From the NCBI GenBank assembly GCA_947624675.1, contig CANQLI010000003.1, positions 124,001 through 188,000 of the forward strand: a stretch of 64,000 bases of DNA, written 5' to 3'. The stretch is from an uncultured Clostridia bacterium. GTDB taxonomy: Bacteria > Bacillota > Clostridia > Oscillospirales > Ruminococcaceae. A program made the translations under genes and the position numbers. Under the pieces are notes generated by a model. The model saw only the letters and a program-made list of their open reading frames with translations, ran no database searches and had not been told where the DNA came from. Shown here piece by piece: positions 7,976 to 16,615 of the stretch (position 1 is the first letter of the stretch; every line of letters begins with the position of its first letter).

Positions 7976-8479
7976 ATGAAGATAAGACTTGCAGGGACAG
8001 TAAACGATTCAATAGTAGACGGTGAGGGGATAAGGTTTGTGATATTTGTACAGGGCTGTGTTCACAATTGTCCCGGCTGTCACAATCCACAGACTCACGA
8101 CTTTACACAGGGCTATGAGACCGACACGGAGGAACTGCTTGAAAAAATAAAAGCAAATCCGCTGCTTGACGGAGTTACCTTCAGCGGCGGCGAGCCGTTT
8201 TGTCAGCCTGCTCCCCTTTGTGAGATAGCAAAGGGAGTAAAAAAGCTCAGACTTAATGTAGTTTGCTATTCCGGCTATACTTTTGAGGAGCTTATTGAGC
8301 TTTCAAATGATGACCGTGATATTAAAAATCTGCTATATTTAACAGATATTCTTATAGACGGGCGCTTTGTTCTTGAAAAGAGAAATCTGCTGTTAAAGTT
8401 CAGAGGAAGCGATAATCAAAGGATAATTGATGTGAAAAGGTCGCTTGAAACAGGAACAGCAGTTATATCAGATGATTGA
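7976..8479 (+). CDS. nrdG: Anaerobic ribonucleotide reductase activating protein (radical SAM)
   Basis: This 167-residue radical SAM enzyme generates the glycyl radical on NrdD using S-adenosylmethionine and a [4Fe-4S] cluster. The cluster motif is CVHNCPGC (CxxxCxxC, residues about 28-35), and TFSGGEPF is the SAM-binding GGE motif. VDGEGIRFVIFVQGC is characteristic of the NrdG family. ATG 7976 follows AGGGAG. The gene is cotranscribed with nrdD and closed by a terminator. Confidence 0.95.
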   Translation: MKIRLAGTVNDSIVDGEGIRFVIFVQGCVHNCPGCHNPQTHDFTQGYETDTEELLEKIKANPLLDGVTFSGGEPFCQPAPLCEIAKGVKKLRLNVVCYSGYTFEELIELSNDDRDIKNLLYLTDILIDGRFVLEKRNLLLKFRGSDNQRIIDVKRSLETGTAVISDD

Positions 8480-8484
8480 AGATA

Positions 8485-8520
8485 GCGGCTCTGCCTTTCC
8501 GGCAGGGTCGATTTTTTGTT
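8485..8520 (+). terminator. nrdDG terminator
   Basis: CTCTGCC / GGCAGGG stem (one G-U pair) with a short loop, followed by a T-rich run (8512-8520). Confidence 0.75.
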
Positions 8521-8560
8521 TTTCAAGCAGGTATAAACCGGCTTGAAATATTAACAGATT

Positions 8561-8674
8561 ATGAATATTGTAAACATTTTGTTACAAAACATAATTTATT
8601 TTATGAAGAATGTACGTTTGCGTACATTTTTTCCTGATTTTGCGCTGTTAGTAGAGAGGTATAAAAAAATGTAA
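8561..8674 (+). CDS. Small conserved ORF, copy 1 of 3 (unknown)
   Basis: A 37-codon frame starting MNIVNILLQNIIYF, followed by a basic FMKNVRLRTFFPDFALLV segment. The same frame recurs on the minus strand at 34874-34981 and 53089-53217. Relative to those copies it has two conservative changes (Phe to Ile, Val to Ile), silent changes, and a one-base insertion after codon 31 that alters the tail. None of the copies has a good ribosome binding site, so either the message is leaderless or the frame is an accident of a conserved DNA repeat. The peptide would be small, hydrophobic and cationic. Confidence 0.35.
   Translation: MNIVNILLQNIIYFMKNVRLRTFFPDFALLVERYKKM
8562..8658 (+). repeat. Dispersed ~96-bp intergenic repeat, copy 1
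   Basis: About 94% identical to copies 2 and 3, read in the same orientation as copy 1. It contains a perfectly conserved 8-bp hairpin (AATGTACG-TTTG-CGTACATT, 8609-8628) followed by a T run. Confidence 0.85.
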
Positions 8675-8753
8675 AAATAATTGCGGTTAAAAAAGCTCTC
8701 GGCAACAGAAAATAATAAACCCTGATAATTTTGTCGAATTATTCTTATAGCCC

Positions 8754-8782
8754 TTGAAATTATTGACACAGTGTGATATAAT
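8754..8782 (+). promoter_or_regulatory. miaB operon promoter
   Basis: TTGAAA (8754-8759), 17-bp spacer, TATAAT (8777-8782), with TG one base before the -10. It shows that upstream in-frame start codons cannot be used and supports GTG 8826. Confidence 0.8.
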
Positions 8783-8825
8783 TAACCTCGTATATACAAT
8801 ATATTATGGCTATTGGAGGAAAACT

Positions 8826-10208
8826 GTGGAGCTTAAGTCTATATCTTGTGCATTTGAAGATTTAGATCTTTTGATGCTTAAGGATGCCGTAAAAAGTAAA
8901 TACAAGGGCTCGGTACCGAGATGTTATCTTCATTCTTACGGATGTCAGCAAAATGTATCTGACGGTGAAAAGTTAAAGGGAATGATAGTAAAGAGCGGTT
9001 TTTCTCTTACGGATGACGAAGCCTCGGCTGATCTTATAGTGATAAACACCTGTGCTGTAAGGGAAAATGCACACGAGCGTGTGTTCGGAAGATTGGGAGA
9101 GCTCGGACATCTGAAGAAAAATAACAGTGAGCTTATAATATGCGTTTGCGGCTGTATGGTACAGCAGGAGCATATTGCGGAAAAAATCAAAAAGACATAT
9201 CCTTTTGTATCGCTTGTGTTCGGGACATTTGCGTACAGTGATTTTTACAGGATGCTGAGAGAGGTAATAATGAGCGGAAAGCGTGTCTTTAACATAGAAG
9301 AAAAGAAAAGTGAAATAATAGAGAATATGCCTGCTGAGCGTTCGAGCAGTATCAGAGCTTATGTTTCGGTAATGTATGGCTGCAACAATTTCTGCACATA
9401 CTGTATTGTGCCGTATGTCCGCGGACGAGAACGCAGCAGACCGATAGATTCGGTAGTTGATGAGGTAAAGGGTCTAGTAAATGACGGATATAAGGAGATA
9501 ACGCTTCTGGGTCAGAATGTAAACTCATATGCCTATGGTTTTCCAAAGCTTCTGAAAAGATTAAATGACATTGAAGGAGATTTCTGGATAAGGTTTATGT
9601 CATCACATCCGAAGGATGCTACAAAAGAGCTTATAGATACTATACTTGACTGCGATAAGGTTTGCAGCCATCTTCATCTCCCTGTTCAGAGCGGTAATGA
9701 TGAGATCTTGAGTAAAATGAACAGACGGTATAGCGTAGAAAAGTATCTTGAAATCGTAAGGTACGCAAGAAGCAGGTGTAAGGACTTCTCTTTTTCAACA
9801 GATATAATCGTTGGCTTTCCGGGAGAAAGCTATGAACAGTTTTGTGACACAAAAAAGCTGCTTGAAAAAGTAAAGTACGACAATGTATATTCGTTTGTGT
9901 ATTCAAAAAGAGAGGGAACAAAAGCCGCTGAGCTTGAGGACAATATCTCTGTAAAGCAAAAAGGACTGTGGCTTAGAGAGCTGCTAATTATGCAGAGGGA
10001 AATCACTGAAAAATGGCTAAGCAGATTTGTCGGCAAAACGCTCAGGATACTTGCGGAGGACAACGGAAAAAAAGAAGGTACCTTGTCGGGCCACAGCTAT
10101 GAAAACATAATAGTTGAGTTTGTCGGAGAAAAAAAGCTTATAGGAAGCTTTGTGAATATTAAAATAACAAAGGCTCTTAACTGGGCTTTGATCGGTGAGA
10201 TCGTATGA
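8826..10208 (+). CDS. miaB: tRNA-2-methylthio-N6-dimethylallyladenosine synthase
   Basis: This radical SAM methylthiotransferase converts i6A37 of tRNAs to ms2i6A37. GTG 8826, behind TTGGAGG, gives 460 residues. The N-terminal MTTase domain has three cluster cysteines (HSYGCQQN, NTCAVREN and CGCMVQQ). The radical SAM domain has CNNFCTYC, and SSHPKD, HLPVQSGND and the C-terminal TRAM segment follow. The substrate is made by MiaA, encoded 5 kb downstream in the same strand cluster. It is the first gene of the miaB-ylbF-mutSL-miaA-hfq series. Confidence 0.95.
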   Translation: MELKSISCAFEDLDLLMLKDAVKSKYKGSVPRCYLHSYGCQQNVSDGEKLKGMIVKSGFSLTDDEASADLIVINTCAVRENAHERVFGRLGELGHLKKNNSELIICVCGCMVQQEHIAEKIKKTYPFVSLVFGTFAYSDFYRMLREVIMSGKRVFNIEEKKSEIIENMPAERSSSIRAYVSVMYGCNNFCTYCIVPYVRGRERSRPIDSVVDEVKGLVNDGYKEITLLGQNVNSYAYGFPKLLKRLNDIEGDFWIRFMSSHPKDATKELIDTILDCDKVCSHLHLPVQSGNDEILSKMNRRYSVEKYLEIVRYARSRCKDFSFSTDIIVGFPGESYEQFCDTKKLLEKVKYDNVYSFVYSKREGTKAAELEDNISVKQKGLWLRELLIMQREITEKWLSRFVGKTLRILAEDNGKKEGTLSGHSYENIIVEFVGEKKLIGSFVNIKITKALNWALIGEIV

Positions 10209-10282
10209 GATATATTTTTGAGGATCGCTTTTTGAGCTGTCCGGTTTATTAAAAAGTAAATTATTTTAAAGGAGATATTTAT

Positions 10283-10690
10283 ATGACTGTTATTGAAAAG
10301 GCGAGAGAACTAGGTAGACTTTTACAGGAGAGTGAGGAGTACAAAAACTATACCGAGACTAAGCGTGTAAACGATACGGATACCGCTCTTCAGAATATGA
10401 TAGGTGAGTTTAATATACTGAGAATGAAGCTCAATCAGGAAATGTCAAAGGAGAAAAAGGACGCGGACGAGATGAAGCGTTTAGACAGCGAGATAAAAGA
10501 GCTTTACGGAAAAATTATGTCCAACAGAAGTATGGCTGAATATACGGCTGCAAGCGAAAAGCTTGAAAAGCTGATAAACAGTGTAAATTATATAATATCT
10601 CAGGCAGCAAACGGAGAAGATCCAATGACCTGTCCTGAGACAGCGCCGAGCTGTACGGGAAGCTGTTCTACCTGCGGAGGCTGTCACTGA
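10283..10690 (+). CDS. ylbF: YlbF/YmcA family protein with Cys-rich tail
   Basis: This 135-residue, mostly helical protein (ATG 10283 behind AAGGAG) matches the Com_YlbF family: two long charged helices, then a tail ending CTGSCSTCGGCH with five cysteines. In Bacillus, YlbF with YmcA and YaaT forms a complex carrying [4Fe-4S] clusters that affects RNase Y-dependent mRNA processing and development. The Cys tail fits a cluster ligand role. Neither partner is in this window. Adjacency to miaB and mutS is common in Clostridia. Confidence 0.8.
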   Translation: MTVIEKARELGRLLQESEEYKNYTETKRVNDTDTALQNMIGEFNILRMKLNQEMSKEKKDADEMKRLDSEIKELYGKIMSNRSMAEYTAASEKLEKLINSVNYIISQAANGEDPMTCPETAPSCTGSCSTCGGCH

Positions 10691-10723
10691 TTTATAAATA
10701 AAAACGGATAGGAAGTGAACTTT

Positions 10724-13339
10724 TTGCTCAGACTGAAAGATGTTGACCTTAATGAAATATCGCCGATGATGAGGCAGTATGCGGAAGTAAAAATGAAATA
10801 TCCGAGACATATACTGTTCTTTCGGTTAGGCGATTTTTACGAAATGTTTTTTGAGGATGCAATACTTGCGTCCAAAGAGCTTGAGCTCACTTTGACCGGA
10901 AGAGACTGCGGGCTTGATGTCCGTGCACCTATGTGCGGAGTTCCGTATCACGCCTGTGAGATATATTTAAAGCGTCTTATTCAAAAGGGCTTTACCGTCG
11001 CCATATGTGAACAGACCGAAGATCCCGCCGAGGCTAAGGGTATAGTCACAAGAGATGTGATAAGGGTGGTTACTCCCGGAACATTGACCGAGAGCACAAT
11101 GCTTGACGAAAGCTCTAATAACTACCTCTGCACCGTTTATGAGAATGCAAAAGCGTATTCTCTTTGCTTTGCTGATATGTCCACCGGACAGGTCCATATA
11201 TTTTCATTTTCCGGAAAAAACGCAAAGAGCGAGATCATAAACGAGCTTTCAAGGTTTTCGCCTGTTGAGGTGCTGACGAATTCAAGCGATAAGACTATGG
11301 GAGAAATATCGCTTTTTGCAAAGGATAAGCTTAACGCCTGTGTCCAGAAGCTTCCGTCGGATATGTTTTCGGTGGAAAAATACGGACAAAGTGTTTTAAA
11401 ACAGTTTAAGGCGGAAAGCTTTAAAGAGCTTGACATTGATGAAAGCTCCGATATAGCGAGCTGTATCTGCTGTACCTTTGCATATATAGAGGATACTCAA
11501 AAAACTGCGGCGGGGCGTTTTTCATCTATAATAAAGCACGATGCCGAGCCTCTGATGTCTTTGGGATTTACCGCAAGGAGAAACCTGGAGCTCATCGAGA
11601 CTTTGAGAAACAAAGAGAAAAAGGGCTCGCTCTTGTGGGTGCTTGATTATACAAAAACCGCTATGGGAAGAAGAATGTTAAAGTCTTGTATCGAGCAGCC
11701 TCTTTTAAGTCCTGCGAGGATAATGTCAAGGCTTGACGCAGTAGAAAGTCTAGTTAAAAACAGCGTAACGCTTGAAACGCTTAAGGAAAGCTTAGGCGGA
11801 GTTTATGATATAGAGCGTCTTATGACAAGAGTCATATATAAAAATGCGAATCCAAGGGATATAAAATCGCTTTCACAGTCGGTAATGTGCCTTCCGAAGA
11901 TAAAGGAGAGCCTTTCAGCTCTTGAGAGTCCGCTTTTAAAGGAACAAAACGACAATATTTATCCTTGTGAGGAGATATCGAGCCTTATCGAAAACGCAAT
12001 AGTTGACGATCCGCCTGTGGCATTAAAGGACGGCTCGGTTATAAAGAATGGCTTTAACGAGGAGCTTGACAGCTTAAGGAATATCGTAGTAAACGGAAGA
12101 GAGATATTAGATTCTATTGCACAAAAAGAGAGGGAAAAGACAAAGATCAAAAAGCTCAGGATCGGTTATAACAGAGTTTTCGGATATTATATCGAGGTCC
12201 CGAGGTCGTTTGTCGGAGAAGTTCCCGATTATTACATAAGGAAGCAAACGCTTGCCAACTGTGAAAGATATGTAACCGAGGAGCTGAAGGACACCGAGAA
12301 TATGATAGTCGGCGCAAGCGACAAGGTCATAAAGCTTGAACAGGATATTTTTAACGAGGTAAGAGATTATATTGCCACATTTCTTGACAAGGTTCAAAAA
12401 ACCGCATCGGCGATAGCTTTTACAGATGTTCTGTGTTCTTATGCGACTGCGTCAATCAACAACAATTATACAAAGCCGGAGATCTCGATAGACGGTGTTA
12501 TAAATATAAAAAACGGAAGACATCCTGTTGTCGAGCTTATGCAGACTGATGAGATGTTTGTTCCTAATGACGCGTATCTTGATCTTACCGATAACAGAAT
12601 GTCGATCATAACAGGGCCTAATATGTCCGGAAAGAGTACATTTATGCGACAGGTCGCTCTCATTACTCTTATGGCACAGATAGGTTGTTTTGTGCCTTGC
12701 GACTACGCAAAAATATCGGTCGTTGATCAGATATTTACCCGTGTCGGGGCATCTGACGATCTCACGAGCGGACAGTCAACATTTATGGTAGAGATGAGTG
12801 AAGTCGCAGATATTTTAAAGAATGCGACTAAAAACAGCCTTGTTATTCTCGACGAGGTCGGAAGGGGTACTTCTACCTCGGACGGACTTTCTATCGCAAG
12901 AGCGGTTGCGGAATTTCTTTCGGTAAATCCAAGGCTCGGCTGCAAGACGCTTTTTGCGACACATTACCACGAGCTTATCGAGCTTGAAGGTAAAGTAGAC
13001 GGCGTTAAAAATCTCAGTGTGGCGGTAAAGCAGACCGGCGGTGGAATAAAGTTTCTGAGAAAAATCGTACCCGGCGGCGCAGATGAAAGCTATGGTATAG
13101 AGGTGGCGAAGCTTGCGGGACTTCCTGCCGCAGTTATAAAGCGCTCGAATGAGCTTCTCGAACAGCTTGAAAAGATAAGCAGTAAAGAAAAATCATCATC
13201 CGACGCATCCGGTCAGATCAGCTTTGGTATGATGAATGAAAAGAAAGCGGCGGAGATTTTAAGAAGAACTAATATTGATGAAATATCTGACGCTGAGCTG
13301 AGACCGTTTGTAAAGAATCTGTTAAAGTATATAAATTAA
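10724..13339 (+). CDS. mutS: DNA mismatch repair protein MutS
   Basis: It recognises mismatches and recruits MutL. TTG 10724 is preferred because AGGAAG lies 8 bases upstream; GTG 10715 is too close to that site. The result is 871 residues. SPMMRQY and FFRLGDFYEMFFEDA form the mismatch-binding N-terminus (Phe-x-Glu motif). TGPNMSGKST is the Walker A motif, VILDEVGRGTSTSDG the Walker B/ABC motif, and TLFATHYHEL follows. MutL follows 9 bases after the stop, so the two are surely cotranscribed. Confidence 0.96.
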   Translation: MLRLKDVDLNEISPMMRQYAEVKMKYPRHILFFRLGDFYEMFFEDAILASKELELTLTGRDCGLDVRAPMCGVPYHACEIYLKRLIQKGFTVAICEQTEDPAEAKGIVTRDVIRVVTPGTLTESTMLDESSNNYLCTVYENAKAYSLCFADMSTGQVHIFSFSGKNAKSEIINELSRFSPVEVLTNSSDKTMGEISLFAKDKLNACVQKLPSDMFSVEKYGQSVLKQFKAESFKELDIDESSDIASCICCTFAYIEDTQKTAAGRFSSIIKHDAEPLMSLGFTARRNLELIETLRNKEKKGSLLWVLDYTKTAMGRRMLKSCIEQPLLSPARIMSRLDAVESLVKNSVTLETLKESLGGVYDIERLMTRVIYKNANPRDIKSLSQSVMCLPKIKESLSALESPLLKEQNDNIYPCEEISSLIENAIVDDPPVALKDGSVIKNGFNEELDSLRNIVVNGREILDSIAQKEREKTKIKKLRIGYNRVFGYYIEVPRSFVGEVPDYYIRKQTLANCERYVTEELKDTENMIVGASDKVIKLEQDIFNEVRDYIATFLDKVQKTASAIAFTDVLCSYATASINNNYTKPEISIDGVINIKNGRHPVVELMQTDEMFVPNDAYLDLTDNRMSIITGPNMSGKSTFMRQVALITLMAQIGCFVPCDYAKISVVDQIFTRVGASDDLTSGQSTFMVEMSEVADILKNATKNSLVILDEVGRGTSTSDGLSIARAVAEFLSVNPRLGCKTLFATHYHELIELEGKVDGVKNLSVAVKQTGGGIKFLRKIVPGGADESYGIEVAKLAGLPAAVIKRSNELLEQLEKISSKEKSSSDASGQISFGMMNEKKAAEILRRTNIDEISDAELRPFVKNLLKYIN

Positions 13340-13348
13340 GGAGCGTAT

Positions 13349-15325
13349 ATGGCAAGGATAAAGGTTTTGTCAAAAGAAATTTCCGAGCTTATCGCCGCCG
13401 GCGAGGTCATAGACCGCCCGTCCTCGGTGATAAAGGAGCTTATGGAAAATTCTATCGATTCGGGTGCGACCAACATTACCGTTGAGATAAAAAACGGCGG
13501 ACGCACATATATCCGCATAACAGATAACGGCTGCGGCATATCAAAAGAGGATCTGCCAACAGCCTTTCTCCGCCATGCGACAAGTAAAATAAGCGAGAAG
13601 GACGACCTTAACAAAATTTCCTCTCTCGGCTTCAGAGGCGAGGCGCTGGCATCTATTTGTGCGGTATCAAAGGTATCGGTTTTGACAAAGAGACCTGAAG
13701 ATGAGCTAGGCTCTCATATAGTTAACGAGGGCTCCGAGGTAAAGCTTTTTGAGGATTCCGGAAGTCCTGACGGAACTACAATAGTGGTGAGGGATCTGTT
13801 CTTTAATGTTCCGGCAAGACTAAAGTTTTTGAAAAAGGATGTGACAGAGGGAAATTCTGCCGCAGCAATAATAACAAAAATAGCGCTGTCCAATCCTAAT
13901 GTATCCTTTAAGTTTATAAGAGACAACAAGCAGGAGCTTATTACAGCCGGAGACGGAAACCTTTTTTCAGCTATAAACGCCGTTTTCGGTCAGGAGTTTT
14001 CAAAAAGCCTTCTTAAAGTCGAATACAGCCAAAACGGTATCGGTGTAAGCGGATATGTGGTAAAGCCTCTTATGGCAAAAAGCAAAAGAAATTTTCAGAA
14101 TTTCTTCATCAACGGAAGATATGTAAGGTCGGTAACCTGTATGGTTTCTCTAGAAGAAGCCTATAAAAATCAGATAATGACCGGGAAATTTCCGGCTTGT
14201 GTTTTGATGATAAGTGTTGATCCTATGCTTGTGGATGTCAATGTCCACCCAACGAAGGCAGAGGTTAAGTTTGCCGATGAAAAGATTATATATGACGCTG
14301 TTTACTTTGCGGTAAAAAATGCGCTTATGAGCGAGCAGACGCCGAGTGAGCTTGTCGAGGAAAGCTTTAAGCATTATTCCAACACACAGCTTTTCGGCTT
14401 TGAGGCTGAAAAGGGAGTTCAGACAGTTCTTGATGAAAAAGACCGCGCGGAAAAGGCGGAGCAAAACGGCGCACGCTTTGAGCATAAAAAGGCTGAGCCC
14501 AAAGACGGCTTTTATTCGTCCTTAAATATCAAAGAAAAACCGGGACGCCCTATGGGAAAAGGCTTTTTAAGGTCGTCTCAAAACGAATATAAGGTAAACT
14601 TTTTGTCGGATAAGGATGACAAAAAGAACGAAAGCGAGCCGGATTTTTACAAGCTCAAGACGCCTGATATCGATGTTAAAGAGTTTAAATACATAAACCA
14701 TAAAAGCTTTGTCAAAAAAGCTAATGATACTAATGAAAGTGAAGAAAAGCTTAAACCTGAGACAAAGGTGCTGGGCGAGGTGTTTGATACATACATAGTA
14801 TGTCAGCTTGACGATGATATGTATCTTATTGACAAGCACGCGGCGCACGAACGGATAAATTTTGAGAAGATAAAGAAAAGTGTCACAGAGCTTGACAGTC
14901 AGATGCTTGTCACGCCTGTCAATGTGCTTTTAAGCTTTGAGGAATACGACGCGCTTATGGAAAACACCGGCGAAGCCGAAAGGCTTGGATTTATGATAGA
15001 GGACGCAGGAGCGCCGTTTGTAAATGTCTTGGGGCTTCCGGTTGTGATAAACGGTGAGGATGCCGAGGAGGCGGTAGGCGAGCTTGCTAAAAATCTTTTG
15101 AGCTTAAAGGTTTCTCCTCAGCTTGATCTGCTTGATGAGCTTTGTCATTCGATAGCCTGTAAGGCATCTGTAAAAGGAAATATACCGTCAGATATTAAAG
15201 AGCTCAAGGCGCTGTGTGACAGTGTGTTTGATGAGACGCTTACAAAATACTGTCCGCACGGCAGACCTATATTCATAAAGCTTTCAAGGCGTGAGATAGA
15301 AAAGCTTTTCAAGAGAATAGTTTAA
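13349..15325 (+). CDS. mutL: DNA mismatch repair protein MutL (endonuclease type)
   Basis: A 658-residue GHKL ATPase. AAGEVIDRPSSVIKEL and the Bergerat motifs (MENSIDSGA, ITDNGCGI, GFRGEAL) lie in the first 100 residues. A long charged linker (about 350-460) precedes the C-terminal dimerisation/endonuclease domain with DKHAAHER, the metal-binding motif of MutL proteins from bacteria without MutH, and CPHGRP near the end. It nicks the daughter strand after MutS activation. ATG 13349 follows AAGGAG. Confidence 0.96.
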   Translation: MARIKVLSKEISELIAAGEVIDRPSSVIKELMENSIDSGATNITVEIKNGGRTYIRITDNGCGISKEDLPTAFLRHATSKISEKDDLNKISSLGFRGEALASICAVSKVSVLTKRPEDELGSHIVNEGSEVKLFEDSGSPDGTTIVVRDLFFNVPARLKFLKKDVTEGNSAAAIITKIALSNPNVSFKFIRDNKQELITAGDGNLFSAINAVFGQEFSKSLLKVEYSQNGIGVSGYVVKPLMAKSKRNFQNFFINGRYVRSVTCMVSLEEAYKNQIMTGKFPACVLMISVDPMLVDVNVHPTKAEVKFADEKIIYDAVYFAVKNALMSEQTPSELVEESFKHYSNTQLFGFEAEKGVQTVLDEKDRAEKAEQNGARFEHKKAEPKDGFYSSLNIKEKPGRPMGKGFLRSSQNEYKVNFLSDKDDKKNESEPDFYKLKTPDIDVKEFKYINHKSFVKKANDTNESEEKLKPETKVLGEVFDTYIVCQLDDDMYLIDKHAAHERINFEKIKKSVTELDSQMLVTPVNVLLSFEEYDALMENTGEAERLGFMIEDAGAPFVNVLGLPVVINGEDAEEAVGELAKNLLSLKVSPQLDLLDELCHSIACKASVKGNIPSDIKELKALCDSVFDETLTKYCPHGRPIFIKLSRREIEKLFKRIV

Positions 15326-15331
15326 GGATAA

Positions 15332-16279
15332 ATGATGGAAAAAATACAAGTTTTAGTTATACTCGGACCGACAGCGTCCGGAAAAACCGAATTAGCAGTT
15401 TCGCTTGCAAAGGCTTACGGCGGCGAGATAGTTTCCGCCGACTCTATGCAGATATATAAGGGAATGGATATTTTAACGGCAAAGCCGTCAAAGGAAGAGC
15501 TTGAGGCTGTAAAGCACCACCTTATAGGCTTTCTTGACAGCGACAGGAGCTTTAGCGTTGCGGACTATGTTGATCGTGCCTCAGAGGTTATTCTGAGCAT
15601 ACACAAAAGAGGCTTGCTGCCGATATTATGCGGAGGTACGGGACTTTATATCAACTCCCTTATAGATAATATAAAATTTGATGACACTTGTGCAGATGCC
15701 GCCTTGCGGAATGAGTATCTTAAAATTTCCAAAGAAAAAGGAAATCACTTTCTTTGGGAGATGCTTTATAAGGTCGATGAAGAGTCGGCTATGTCGATAC
15801 ACGAAAATAATGTAAACAGGGTGATACGAGCGCTTGAAGTTTATAAGCTAAGCGGAAAAACGCTTTCGGATTCAAAGGCTTTAAGCCGATCCGAGCCGTC
15901 TCCGTATAAGCCGTATATTGTAGGTCTTAACTTCAGCGACAGAGAGATACTTTACAAAAGAATAAACGACCGTGTTGACAAGATGGTCGAGAGCGGTCTT
16001 ATAGATGAGGCAAGGGCTGTATTTTTATCGGGTATTGATCCGAAAACCGCTCATCAGGCGATAGGCTATAAAGAGCTTGTCCCTTATTTTGAGGGAAGCT
16101 GTGAGCTGTCTGAGGCCGTTGAAAAGATAAAACAGGAAACGAGGCATTATGCTAAGCGGCAGCTTACATGGTTCAGGCGGGATAAAAGGATAAACTGGAT
16201 AAATTGCGATGAATATAAAAATACTGAAAAAATTTCAGAAAAAATACAAAAAGATATAGCCAAATCGAATTTTTTGTGA
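15332..16279 (+). CDS. miaA: tRNA dimethylallyltransferase
   Basis: It transfers the dimethylallyl group to A37 of tRNAs reading UNN codons, making the substrate of MiaB. The protein has 315 residues with the P-loop LGPTASGKTE, the SADSMQIYKGMDI loop, GGTGLYI, and the C-terminal QAIGYKEL and ETRHYAKRQLTWFRRD segments. Two adjacent ATGs (15332 and 15335) are possible starts behind AAGGA. It lies six bases after mutL and just upstream of hfq, the classical miaA-hfq order. Confidence 0.96.
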   Translation: MMEKIQVLVILGPTASGKTELAVSLAKAYGGEIVSADSMQIYKGMDILTAKPSKEELEAVKHHLIGFLDSDRSFSVADYVDRASEVILSIHKRGLLPILCGGTGLYINSLIDNIKFDDTCADAALRNEYLKISKEKGNHFLWEMLYKVDEESAMSIHENNVNRVIRALEVYKLSGKTLSDSKALSRSEPSPYKPYIVGLNFSDREILYKRINDRVDKMVESGLIDEARAVFLSGIDPKTAHQAIGYKELVPYFEGSCELSEAVEKIKQETRHYAKRQLTWFRRDKRINWINCDEYKNTEKISEKIQKDIAKSNFL

Positions 16280-16285
16280 TACAAT
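16277..16285 (+). promoter_or_regulatory. Possible extended -10 promoter for hfq
   Basis: TG-A-TACAAT overlaps the miaA stop; the -35 is weak. It would give hfq a second, independent message. Confidence 0.3.
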
Positions 16286-16359
16286 AAAGTGTGTATCTAT
16301 GTTTTTGATGTGCACCGAGGACATTTTTGGTTTTCGGGTAAAGGAAAGGGTGAGCAAAA

Positions 16360-16599
16360 ATGAACAAGGCGATGAATTTACAGGATGTTTTTCTAAATCA
16401 GGCGAGAAAAGAGAAGGTCCCGGTAACAGTGTTTTTGGTAAACGGTTTTCAGTTTAAGGGACTTGTCAACGGTTTTGACAGCTATATTGTGATAATGGAC
16501 TGTGACGGAAAACAAAATGTGGTGTACAAGCATGCCATTTCGACTATTGCGCCTTCAAGACCGATAAATATTCTGGATTCAAATAACAGCAATCAGTAA
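16360..16599 (+). CDS. hfq: RNA chaperone Hfq
   Basis: A 79-residue Sm-like protein expected to form a hexameric ring that binds small RNAs and A-rich tails. The Sm1 region is [19 protein letters not shown] and the Sm2 signature is VYKHAIST, with the usual acidic/Asn tail. ATG 16360 follows GGGTGAGC. The YKHA variant of the Gram-negative YKHAIST motif is fully kept, so RNA binding is likely. Confidence 0.95.
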   Translation: MNKAMNLQDVFLNQARKEKVPVTVFLVNGFQFKGLVNGFDSYIVIMDCDGKQNVVYKHAISTIAPSRPINILDSNNSNQ

Positions 16600-16615
16600 A
16601 AGACGGGTGTTGTAA

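Noticed and set aside
8754..8825. Upstream in-frame start for miaB (24 extra codons)
   Set aside because: The codons lie in the -35/-10 region of a consensus promoter; GTG 8826 has a ribosome binding site and fits family length.
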